Assembly (NCBI GenBank): GCA_027605045.1
Contig: JAQFWX010000169.1
Coordinates: 1-64,000, forward strand
From: Phallus indusiatus
Taxonomy: Eukaryota; Basidiomycota; Agaricomycetes; Phallales; Phallaceae
DNA: 64,000 bases
Direction of reading: 5' to 3'
Shown here piece after piece: positions 46,587-56,809 of the stretch (position 1 is its first letter; each line of letters opens with the position of its first letter). The notes under the pieces are model-generated. The model made no database searches. It was not told the origin of the DNA and saw only the letters and a program-made list of their open reading frames with translations. The position numbers and the translations under genes are program-made.

Positions 46587-47766
46587 GGCTGAGGGGGTGG
46601 ACGTCGACGATGTGAAGGACGGCGAAAAGCGTCCGGTATCTGCTAGCGCGGCTGTGTTGTGGCTCGAGATCAGAAAACGTTTGCCTTTTCTCCTAGCGAT
46701 AGCCTCTCTACGAACGCTGTAAATATAGCCTACATCGAGCAGGTTACGCTGATTGATGTGTTAGAAAAACTATGGCATGACGTCCAATAATCTGCACCAA
46801 GCTATTCAATTCCGGCAATTCGGCATCCAATTCGCCAAAAATGTCCTGCAAAGATCCATGACAGTTCTGTGACAGGCTCCACTGTCGAGCTTCTCGTCGG
46901 AGCCGGGCCTTCTTTTGCACCTGTTCTATTCTTTTTGATGGGGAATAACCCGGTTTAGCTTTTTTTCGAATCTAGTATGATAGGAATTTGGAAGCGGGTA
47001 CGCCTACTTTTTGTCACGGTCAATGGACTTACTAATTTAAATAAACAGCTGTCGTGGTTTATTTCATCCGAATGCCAGTCCAAATCATTTGAGAAAAATA
47101 TGTCGTATGATTCAGAATAAATCATTTTGTTAGTGAGTCAATTTCTTAGGAATAGACGTAATTCCACGATGCACAGATACCATCCCCTTCCCGAGCGCAG
47201 ATGTAAATTCAACATTCTGCGACTTCAATGCACGATGTTTAAGTTCGTCGCTTATATAATTCAAATAGAGTATAAAAATTTTATTATTTAAGAAAAAAAG
47301 GGTACCAAAGGCTCATAGCCCTTGACCAAAGTCAGGCATCTTTTGAACATGAACAGACGCTACGGGCTAGGCGCGAACAAATGTTACGGAGTTGGTCACA
47401 AACAAACGTAAAACGAAAAAGGGTAACAAGATGGGTAGACCCTACGACTATTGCTGGGTAGGAAGGCTCTCTAGCCTGAGTAAACGGCCTGCTCGAAAAG
47501 ACCGTTCTCATGCCTTATTTCCCCTTTCATCTGTGTTCAAGATCGTTAGCTTGATCTGGATATTATCCCAATTTCTATTCTTGACCAACTTTTCTTGCAT
47601 TTACTTGATGACACTTCATGTAACCGTATATCAGCACTCATGCATCTCCGAAGGTCCGGCCAAACTATCCTCTTCTTCTTGGCACAAGTATATAATATGT
47701 CGCGTTTTTTCTCTTTAATAACTCACTTTCAAAAAATTTTTATTCACTAATAGTTGTCTTTTCTTC
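46587..47766. other. Intergenic, no gene supported
   Basis: About 1.2 kb upstream of SGNH copy 3 and of the small zinc-finger-like frame. Short open frames lack motifs. It is AT-rich near 47080-47290. Confidence 0.55.
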
Positions 47767-48161
47767 ATGAGTCTTCCACACTCCTACTATCTCGGCGATG
47801 ACAACTTGTTTCGTGTCATATCTTCCCAACTGTCCAAAACAAACTCGTGTTTGAAAAAATCCGTCCAGCAGACACGCCTGGATACAGGCATTTCATTCAA
47901 CCAGAATTGCAATTTAGGTTTGCGAGGACATATCTACAGGATATCAAGTGCTCGTTGTGTCCGCGAGAAACGTCATTAATTTGGAGAAATAGAGATTTCC
48001 GAGTGCACCTTGACGTTATGCATCGTGGAATGCATGAAAGTGTAACAAATTTGGAGAGGAGTCGAGTGACCGCACTTCAACCAGATAAATCGGAGTGGTT
48101 CGATATTTATGATAAGCTGTTGTATAACTTCTTCTTTCTCGCGAATCAGTATGATCAGTGA
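47767..48161 (+). CDS. Small hypothetical protein with a possible C2H2 zinc finger
   Basis: I do not recognise the family. Frame 1 from ATG 47767 reads MSLPHSYYLGDDNLFRVISS and continues to TNS. A second frame encodes HFIQPELQFRFARTYLQ, then KCSLCPRETSLIWRNRDF and RVHLDVMHRGMHES, ending ANQYDQ with the stop at 48159-48161. The C-x2-C...H-x4-H pattern could form one zinc finger. The two frames join in phase if GTGTTTGAAAAA...GGATACAG (41 nt) is an intron, shorter than most here but with proper GT and AG ends. That would give a protein of about 118 residues. It could also be the surviving end of a larger gene. Confidence 0.4.
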
Positions 48162-48510
48162 GAACACGGTGACGAAGTGAGAGCCAAGCGATCAATGGAC
48201 ATACACCGCTAGTTTAGCCGCCACCGAAGATGTGCGCGTTTGATATTTCTGTTCAAATATAAAATCTTGTGTAACGCAAATCGGAAACACCCTGGGACTA
48301 CGTACGCATAAGTTTAGTAAGTAAAGGAATCGCAGCATATAGAGGTATTTCTAACTGATCGCATCGTACTCTCATTGTATTTGCACAAAACCTCCAGGCG
48401 ATGTTTAGAACTCAGAAGTTTTAGAACCAGTTTGGGAACACGAGATGTGCTTTTTAACGACTAGTAACAATACGGGTACTGGGCAGCTTGAAGATTTCTG
48501 AGATAGCACG
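48162..48510. other. Spacer before tRNA gene
   Basis: About 350 bases without a motif-bearing frame between the small zinc-finger-like frame and the tRNA terminator. Confidence 0.5.
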
Positions 48511-48519
48511 AAAAAAAAA
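48511..48519 (-). terminator. RNA polymerase III terminator of the tRNA
   Basis: Nine A residues on the plus strand, i.e. T9 on the tRNA strand, begin two bases after the tRNA 3' end. This is a standard Pol III stop. Confidence 0.85.
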
Positions 48520-48520
48520 C

Positions 48521-48593
48521 TGATCCGGGCCGGACTTGAACCGACGACCTTCTGCGTGTTAAGCAGACGTTCCACCGACTGAACTACCGAACC
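48521..48593 (-). tRNA. tRNA-Val (anticodon AAC)
   Basis: A full cloverleaf folds on the minus strand over 73 nt. The acceptor GGTTCGG pairs with CCGGATC (two G-T wobbles), with discriminator A. The D stem GTTC/GAAC is perfect, with A-box-like TAGTTCAGTCGG. The anticodon stem TCTGC/GCAGA closes the loop TTAACAC, giving anticodon AAC (plus-strand 48558-48560). The T stem GTCGG/CCGGC closes the loop TTCAAGT, with a B-box GGTTCAAGTCC. No intron. The 3' CCA is not encoded, as expected for a eukaryotic gene. AAC (read as IAC) decodes valine codons GTT and GTC. Confidence 0.92.
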
Positions 48594-48818
48594 GCACTAT
48601 CTTACCCTATCAGGAAACTATCATCTTAGTGAGGAGTCTAGAGACTGATTGGCCTCCAACCCATCGGGAGATAACTTCGGCTAAAAAGTGAATAGCTCAG
48701 GCGACACACCTATCTCATTAATTTTCGCCGAGTATATTCCTTTCGTATCTTGCCACTCAACCCTGGAATCTATTGCGACGTCCGTCCGTACATCCACCAT
48801 CATCTGTTGAAACCCCCA

Positions 48819-49867
48819 ATGAGGATAGTCGTTACTGGAGCGTGTGGTAGTGTAGGACAATGTGTCGTTCAACACGCCATAGCTCAGGGTCACGAAGTTA
48901 TCGGTGTTGATATTGGAGCTGAGCGGAACGCCGACCCCGTCCCGGTCGTTGATGAAGGAAAGGTCGCTAATCCAGTCAAGAAGTATACCTTTATCCAAGC
49001 AGACCTACGAGACTACGAAACAGCGCTCAAAGTATTTGCCAATTGTGATGCGCTCATTCATCTAGCTGCCATACGGTGGCCCGGAGATGGTAGAGTTGAA
49101 ACACATAACACGTGTGGTATACTTTTCCTCGGACGCAAACGCTCACTTACTGAATCAAATTATTACAAAGAAATGTTACCTTGTCCTGGAATGTGCTTCG
49201 AGCAGCGGCGGAGGTGGGTTAAGTTTGTGATCAAGTCTCACTGATGTTATCTAATTCTTTACGGTATAGCTTGGTATAACGAGAATCGCACAAGCATCAA
49301 GCATTAACGCCATTGGATTGTACTATACCCAATCGCCCATTTTGATCGACTACCTCCCTTTGGACGAAAACCATCCCTGTCGACCAGACGACCCGTATTC
49401 TCTTTCAAAAGTGTGGGTGTACAATCCGTTTCAAATTTTGTTACTAACTCACAACCAGGATTTGTGAACAACAAGCAGAAACTATAACCCGCCGTTATCC
49501 TCACATACGTATCGCATCTCTGCGGCCTCACCACGTTGTCTCATCCCGAGCTATACCGCTTCGAAGTGCTAAATCTACAGCCTGGAAGCATCTTTGGGGA
49601 TATACCCTCGAAGGCAGCTGTGCACGCGCCTTTTTAAGCGCAATCACCGCTCCAGAGACGACGTTTCCCGTCTCTCATCAAATATTCTTTGTCGTTGAAC
49701 CCGATGTTGGTAGTGATGAGGACATTGACGTGCTAGTAGACCGACACTGGCGGGATGTGCCGATCAGGAATGATATTAGGACAACGGGCTTCTTCGATTG
49801 TGGGAAATTGGAGCGAATGTTAGGTTGGAAGGCTGATAGTGCTGGAGTTCATAACGGTAAGGGTTGA
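48819..49867 (+). CDS. NAD-dependent epimerase/dehydratase (extended SDR)
   Basis: Cytosolic sugar-epimerase-like or reductase protein of about 294 residues. The start MRIVVTGACGSVGQCVVQHA carries the Rossmann TGACGSVG motif and the acidic residue of VIGVD. It continues with TFIQADLRDYETAL and CDALIHLAAIRWPG. Three introns fit: one after HNT joining NVTLSWNVLRAAAE, one joining LGITRIAQASSINAIGLYY, and one inside YSLSKV joining ICEQQAETITRRYP. The catalytic serine region (QASSIN) and the Y-x3-K dyad (YSLSK) are present. Later motifs are IASLRPHHVVS and VVEPDVGSDEDIDVLVDRHW. The last codons HNGKG with TGA at 49865-49867 come directly after a potential GTAAGG donor, so a further exon is possible. 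Substrate unknown. Confidence 0.82.
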
Positions 49868-52800
49868 ATTCTTCTCGATGTAGTTTCTATTACTCCACTG
49901 CGTGTATATCATATATCCAAGACCGAGCTATAACTGAGAGGTAGTTATGCGTTGCGAGTGTGAAACCCCTGAGAGTAATTCACCTTCCACTACTACCCCC
50001 CCCCTGGACAGGAAAAATAAATTCTCTCCGTGTTTTGAGGCCTACCATTTTTTTGTGAATGCAGGGATCCAAATTTCAATCATGATGCTCCCGTTTCGGT
50101 GAACATCTAACCCCCGAACCTGCAACTTGATGTCGGAAAATCTGTCCTTAAACGAAATATACTAACGTGAGTGTTATGAACGAACGGTATAGATGAATGT
50201 CGTTTTGGCTAACACTTTTCCATATCAAAGTCGGGCTTCACCCATCTCATCTGATCCCTTCATCCCAATCCTCAAAGTTTATAAAATCGACTATGAGAAG
50301 TGGTTTTCTGAAAAATCGGTCTAACCAGTAGGATGATGACCTCCCTCCCTCCAAAGCCCAATGAACCTTGGACTGGAAATCTACGGTCTGAGAAACGCGT
50401 CATCAAAACGCACGACGTTCGGCTGCTAGAGAAGCATCCTCCGATTCAAATATGGGTGTAGATCCTTTTTAAAGTGTTTCACACGAATTAGCACCCAACC
50501 GCGCTGCCAAGACGAAGTTACTAAGGCGGGCCATGGAATTGATAGAAAAGAAACTTGAGTCCGACTTCTAACTTCATCGTAGTACCTGTAACCGGAAAGC
50601 ATGGTTAGATTTATAAGAACGAGAGAAGCGGCATTAGCTGGTCTAAGAGCCAGGAAAAGGAAGCTTCTCTAAGAATTATCTTGGGACAAACATCAATGAA
50701 GAATCCTGATCGCGTGGACCTCATCGACACTCGCAAACGCTATTGTATCGTCGTGTTTCAAAACACCACGGTAGTAAAACGACATGATAATACCATAAAA
50801 GATTCTGCCTCGAGTCTTGTATCGCGAGGCCCAGATCCGCCAGCTGCAGCTAGTAGTTTCATGACAACGAGCAAACCCCACTCATGCCCTTGAAAATCAA
50901 CCATCCGAGACATTCCTAAGCATGCCACTTCGACATCCAATTACGGTACAACAGTGACAGCGGTCTAGTCATGCTTGGCAAAACCTTTGCACCGTCCGTG
51001 ATGAATCATTACCGTCCGATCCTTTGATTGACAAGAGCAAAGACCTTGGTCAACGCCCGAAACATCTGCTTACCGGGTAAGTATATTGCTGTGTATGACT
51101 TTAAGGTAATAATCAGCGTTACCGCACTGAAGTTGTCAAGAATTCCAAGGAGGAAAATGAAATCGAGTAACAGAGTTGCCTCTCTACCTGTCATGCTTGC
51201 GTTTGTAAATATTCTGATGCGGTAGATGAGCAGTATATCGAAATTGTCCAAAACCATAATCACTTCGCTTGTATTTGATTACAGTGGCCTGATCAGAGGC
51301 CAGATCTTTTTGTTACTTATCAAATCCCTATGGTACAAACTTGTTCACCGGAAACGTGTCGAAACGTCGGATGACTGGCAAGTCTCAAAATAAAAAGGCA
51401 CGACTCGGATGTAAGCAAACATGTTGTTTTGTAAAATGAAGATGTCAACTTACCAAGTACATAGTGGAACCGTGAGGCCAAAACTCCGAGGTATACATAG
51501 ACAAAGGACATGATGTAGCGGTCCCGCGGTGAATCAAAAATCCAGTTTTCCTCCATCTAGTAGGAGGATGAGACCTTCCTGGTGGGTGCCGGTGAGAACT
51601 GTGCTGGCTTTCTCGACGAAATTCGATTCATATGGCGTAACGTAGAAGTAAATAGTTTGAACTGAATACACAGTTTATATTTTAGTCTTCGGTCAAAATC
51701 CTAATCACTGAGCAACACTCGACTTAGTTCGTACATGTCGTTTTGTAGAATTGTGTAAAGCATCTACCAAGTTAAATACTTTTTAGTCATCGACTATGCA
51801 CCCGAAAACTGAGAACGATAACAGCTCCTGACCCAAGAAATCGGTTGCGAGTTGACTAGTGATGCATTGATGACCGTTTGACCCACCGTTGTGATATGGG
51901 CCTGGTTGGAGCTTTGGCCGCGCGTCACCGCGTCACAATGTCAGAACCTGAATCAATCCAGCTAAGGCTCAGATTATCGAGGGCCATAGACAAGGGTTCT
52001 CAAGGGGATACACATATACAACTCAACCGCTCGTATCGATCTCAACGAAATATCCTACTGCATAATGGATATCGTCGGCCGTTATACCCCCCTAAAGTCG
52101 CCAGAGCCGTGGAGAAGCTCAGTCATGAATTGATAGACGCGAATGAGGTACCACGAACCAACTCAAAATTGTCTCCTTTACTCATTTTCTCAACATTAGG
52201 TGGGAATGAATGGTGCCTGGTTATTACAATACTTGGCTGTCACGGCGGTGTTATACACATGATCTCTTAGGTTCCTATTAAGGTTGTATTAAAGGTAACA
52301 GGCTTTCTTGAAAAAAACCCAAGCCATTCTCAGAACTGAATCAAATAGGATATTCAATATTCATCATACACCGATAGTCAAGTTGGAAATTCGAAGCCCA
52401 ATTCAGAAGAACCGTGTAATATCGCCAATTAGCCTCGGACTTTGGTCTCGGACTCTCCAGCATATTGACATGACTTTACCTCATATCGCGCAAGAATCGC
52501 TTCATATCGAAGATCTCAATTTACTATTTTATATTTCTCGCATCAGCTGACGTTCCTTGCTTGCTCATCGTTCCCAAAATGTCAAGGACTTGGGATCCGA
52601 AATCTACTTGGACCCGCACCCACTTTCCCCAATACACGCAGATAACAAGACTGTCCGATAATCAACCCTTCGGATTATCGTGAGATTCCGTTAGAGCGAG
52701 GAACTTTATGGCATTCATATCACACCTAGACAATGACATATCACCGATTGTATTGATGACATTGCTTCAAGATTGGCAAGAAGCTGCCTCCCTGCTTGCT

Positions 52801-52885
52801 ATAAAAGCTCGTCAAACAAGCTCCATGAATTCAAGATCACAACTCAGATCACACCTCGAAACCTACGCATTCAGTCCAAATCACA
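49868..52885. other. Intergenic, no gene supported
   Basis: About 3 kb. The best open frame (51878-52270, 130 codons, LNRSYRSQRNILLHNGYRR) has no family I recognise and no partner exon. Small frames on both strands at 50.7-51.3 kb overlap each other and look like chance. There is a C-run (CCCCCCCCC) near 50000. Confidence 0.5.
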
Positions 52886-53421
52886 ATGCCTCTTCACAGA
52901 ATCTACTCTCCAGAAGGAACTTTTGCCGCTGACGAGAAGGCTCTCATCGCGCAGAACCTAACCAAAGTTTATACTGCCCGTGGACTACCTGCATTCTACG
53001 TGGACGTTTTCTTTATTGACATTCCCAAAGGTGAGTATGGTACCGAAACATTGAACCTGTTAAAGTGCTTCATATATTAATATGGTTCATGCTCCAGACA
53101 GTTTCTACGTCGGAGGTGAACAACGCTCTCTAATCAGGGTGGTTTCTCAGCATCTAGCTCGGTAAGCTCTGAACAGAAAGAGGAGAATTTTGATCTGATT
53201 TTACTATCAGCACCACGCCGAGAGAGAATTACCCAGATATTCTTGACCGCGTTGAAGCCGCGTTTGCGCCAGTTTTCAAAGGACGTGGTCTTGACTGGGA
53301 GTTCCATATTGAACAACACGAGCGCGAACTGTGGAGGATGAATGGTATTAGCCCGCCACCTACGAATTCGGAGGAAGAGAAGTTGTGGAGGGAGAAGAAT
53401 CGACCTGTTCCCTTCAACTGA
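52886..53421 (+). CDS. Tautomerase, cis-CaaD-like family
   Basis: Small cytosolic enzyme of about 135-140 residues in the tautomerase superfamily. The initiator Met precedes proline (MPLHRIYSPEGTFAADEKAL), so Met removal would expose the catalytic Pro-1. Next comes AQNLTKVYTARGLPAFYVDV, then FFIDIPK. An intron of about 60 nt joins K to DSFYVGGEQRSLIRVVSQHL. A second intron precedes the C-terminal exon, which includes YPDILDRVEAAFAPVFKGRG, DWEFHIEQHERELWRMNG and PPPTNSEEEKLWREKNRP, with TGA at 53419-53421. The ELWRMNGI...EEEKLW tail is typical of the fungal cis-CaaD-like domain. The physiological substrate is unknown. It converges closely (162 bp) with the secreted repeat protein. Confidence 0.85.
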
Positions 53422-53583
53422 TTGTCAGACAACGCGATTTGACTAAATATCGTACTTTCATATTTGTACCTAGTCAGTGGTTCATGTTGTTTTGAAGATA
53501 ATGGAAATGCACTGTATATTCATGTATGTGTACAGCGTGAAAGAAATAAAGCACTTTCGTTTCGGTCTACTTTGTATACACCT

Positions 53584-55648
53584 CTACCGAGAGCTATTGA
53601 TCTGATTTAACACATCAGCCTGCTGCTGTCCCAACGTTGTACTAGCAACAGGACATCCCTGTCCCGGACCATTCAAATTCTGTAATGTAACTATAGCAGC
53701 TTCAATACGATCAAATTGAGCATGTGAACTGTTTCCGAGAGGGAACGACACGGAGACGGATGGATTATGGACTGCGTGACCAGCTGCTACGTTTGCATCA
53801 AGAGCCTAGACAAAAGAAAGTCAAAAATTGTAAGCGTGCGTGTTTTAAAGCAACAAAATCATTCATGATCACGTACTGCGATGAAAGCGTCTTGATCTGG
53901 TGGACATGAACAAGGAACTTTGATTGGTTGACCGTTTGCTTGTTTAACCACACCGTCGCAATCGCCCGTACCTTTTCATTCGTTATTGAGCGTGTCACTA
54001 TTAATTGGAATTCATCTGAACAATACATTACCTGTAGGATTGACACCTGCTACTCCTCCCAAGTTAGGGACCAACGCGGGATCAAGAGTGACATTGGTAG
54101 CGGGAAGGGCACTATTAACATCGTTGTTATTGCCGTTATTCTTGTTGCCGCTGTTGCTCAAGTTGACGGATTGTGATTGCGACGATGATGCACCGTTATT
54201 AGAAGCAGCTGAACATGAGTCAGCCGGACTGGAAGTGGGAACAGAAGCAGCTGGTGCTGAAGCTTGACTTGGAGGAGCACCGGGGGAATTTGAAGAGCCA
54301 GATGATGCGGGTACAGAACTCTGAGCAGGTAGTGAAGGTGCAACTGAAGATGGCGTCACCGCTGCTGGTGTTGATGACGGCGTTGACGGAGGTGCAGCTA
54401 CGGGTGTCTTAGGTGCAGAAGCGGCCGACGAAGACGACGCAGCGTCCTGTATAGCTTGCGCTTGTGCCGCCAAAGTAGTACTAACTAACGGACATCCCTT
54501 CCCAGGTCCATCAATGTTTTGAAGTGTAATAACAACGGCGGTGATACGCGCTAGTTGGGATTGAGTGCTGTTATCCGTTGGGAAGGAGATTTGAACGGTA
54601 GGGTTGTTTATTGCGTGGCCGGCTGCTACATTTGCACTCAATGACTGAATAAATATATGAACATTAGGGTCTGTCAAAACAAGTTAAAATATAAACTGAC
54701 GGTAAGCAGAGTTGATCGATTAGGAGGGCACGAGCATGGAATTTTGATTGGGACACCGTTAGAGCCAGGTATACCATCACAATCGCCGGTACCTGAAAAG
54801 GAATAGCATAAGCATAATCGAAGGGAAAAAGGAGAATATAAAGAAACAAACCAGTGGGGTTAAGGCCTGACTGAAGTCCAAGCTCGGGAACAAGAGCAGG
54901 ATTTACACCTGATGACGATGAAGGCGAAGGAGCAGCCGAAGTAACTGCTGCAGGTGGTGGTGATGTTGATGAAGGCGGCGGCGGCGGAGGCGCAGAAGAT
55001 GATTGTGCAGGGCTTGAGGATGTGGATACAGGCGACTGAGATGGAGACTGAGACTGCGACTGAGGAGGAGTCGGGTTTTGACTCTGACTCTCAGCTGCTT
55101 TCTGAGCTGCCGCGATAGCTTGGGACTGAGCTGTCAGCGTAGTACTGACAATAGGGCATCCCTTTCCGGGGCCATCAATGTTTTGCAGTGTGATTGCAAC
55201 AGCCGTGATGCGGTCTTGCTGAGATTGGAAGCTGTTGTCTGTTGGAAAAGTGACTTTGACGGATGGATTGTTGACTGCGTGTCCGGCTGCCACATTTGCG
55301 TTTAATGACTATGTATGGAAATTAGCAGGACGACAAAGCATCTGAATTTAAGAAGACAAACTTGTAGTAAGACGGTCCTATTTGGAGGGCATTGACATGG
55401 GATTTTGATTGGCACCCCGTTTGCGCCGGGTATGCCATCACAATCTCCCGTCCCTGTTTTGACGACGCCTTTATGAGAAAAAAATAGTCCCAAGTCGAAA
55501 CAGACATACCTGTAGGATTCAAGCCAGCTTGTAACCCCAATTGAGGAACTAAATTTGGGTCTACGTCGCGCTTATTGAACAGGAAGGTCGGAAGGGCCAA
55601 GGTAGGAACAATGAAAAGACTTGGAAGCAAAACGTGTACGGCTTTCAT
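53584..55648 (-). CDS. Secreted protein with three copies of a four-cysteine module
   Basis: Extracellular protein of about 570 residues. The start at 55648 gives a signal peptide (MKAVHVLLPSLFIVPTLALP) and a possible KR processing site in FLFNKRDVDP. Each of three modules begins with a linker like DPNLVPQLGLQAGLNPT. A GTGDCDG exon with IPCQCPP follows, then an exon with NVAAGHAVNNPSV, TAVAITLQNIDGPGKGCP and VSTTL. That is one Cys in GDCDG, two in CxCPP and one in GCP. Modules 1 (about 55.5-55.1 kb) and 2 (54.8-54.5 kb) are closest; module 3 (54.0-53.6 kb) is more diverged (GDCDGVVKQANGQP, LNGPGQGCPVAST). The spacers are low-complexity: Ser/Gln/Pro with PPPPPPSSTSPPP between 1 and 2, and Ala/Ser/Pro, then NKNNGNNND between 2 and 3. 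Single-module relatives occur as small secreted proteins in mushrooms. Function unknown; spacers resemble O-glycosylated stalks. The stop is at 53584-53586. Confidence 0.75.
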
Positions 55649-56809
55649 CTTTGAAACGAAAGAGTGTGCGACCGGTGAAGACTAGCTTGTTAGGTTTCAG
55701 GAGTAAAAGCGACCTTGCGCTGAAAATGAGAAGAAAAAGAATAAGGAGAAGGTGGAAAACACGTCGAGTGTTGGAAAGGAAGGGAAGTAGAAGACGAGAG
55801 AGAAAGGAACACTGGTTGGTGGGGATAGCTGGAGCGCGTTGGTACCTCCCCTATAAATGTTTTCGTCCATGTGAAAATGTTTCGGCGTTGATTAATTTAT
55901 CGGACGTGATGACTCCAATGGCAGATCTTGATCGTCCCCAGGTACAGGTTCACCAGGGCATGTATGGTCCTCTCCCTTCCCCATTGTCCTAAAAGCGGCG
56001 CCAGTTGAATCTATTGTTTGCCTGCAACTGCACAAAGAAGTCATTTTTGTTGACTATCTTACTGAAAGAACACACGCTTGACTAACGAAAGAGGTCAAAT
56101 GGTTTCTTTATCAAAATAACATCGGGCTTTTGAACGCCTTTTTTCATGGGGCCTTTGCAGTAATCAGGGCCAACGAGTCGGAATGAACATTTGTTGTTGT
56201 TGCCTTTGTTGTTGCCAGGAGAAGACTGGGGAAGATCGGGACCGCTACAGTTCTATAATAAAGTAGAAGTAAAGTTGGTTGACAACGATATGGATGGTTT
56301 ATTGCCCGTGGTTCGTAGTCAAGGGCCTGAGACTCGGCGCTTTCGCAATTCAATTGTCCGAAATGCCTCGGTGGTAAACGCAATCAAGCAATCAAGGGCA
56401 GAACATTTCACCGAGGCAGAATAGATAAAACCGAGTTCAAAGTGTTGTATGCAATTTTGAAAGTATCATGAAAAAGTTGAATAAATAAAAGCCGGTGTCA
56501 GAATTTCATGTTCAAGAATCACGTTGGATAATTCTGGACACTGAACGGACCTGAAGGAAAATCTTTAACGATCAAGCATGTTAAGCGATCAACTAGAATG
56601 TTTAGGGCAGATAACAAATACAGAGAAATGGGTCGGAAGTGTTACAATGAAAATATCAACCTGAGGTAAAGCAGGTAGATAGTTTCATTATAAACTCCTG
56701 GCACAAGTACATTTAAAAGACATCACTTTAAACTTTTTTTTTCCAAATCGAGAAGAAATTGACTGAGGCCTTGAGAAAATCCCAGTACGGAACACATAGA
56801 TTGTCCGAA
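55649..56809. other. Intergenic, no gene supported
   Basis: Upstream region of the secreted repeat protein and 3' flank of the RdRP gene. The plus frame at 55621-55992 is very Arg-rich and overlaps the antisense start of the secreted gene, so it looks like purine-rich promoter sequence rather than a gene. Confidence 0.55.

Noticed and set aside
51878..52270. 130-codon plus frame starting MTHRCDMGLVG
   Set aside because: No family recognised, no partner exons with splice signals, and no conserved-looking motif.
55621..55992. 123-codon Arg-rich plus-strand frame
   Set aside because: It overlaps the start of the secreted repeat gene in antisense. Its Arg/Lys runs reflect purine-rich DNA, and it has no domain.
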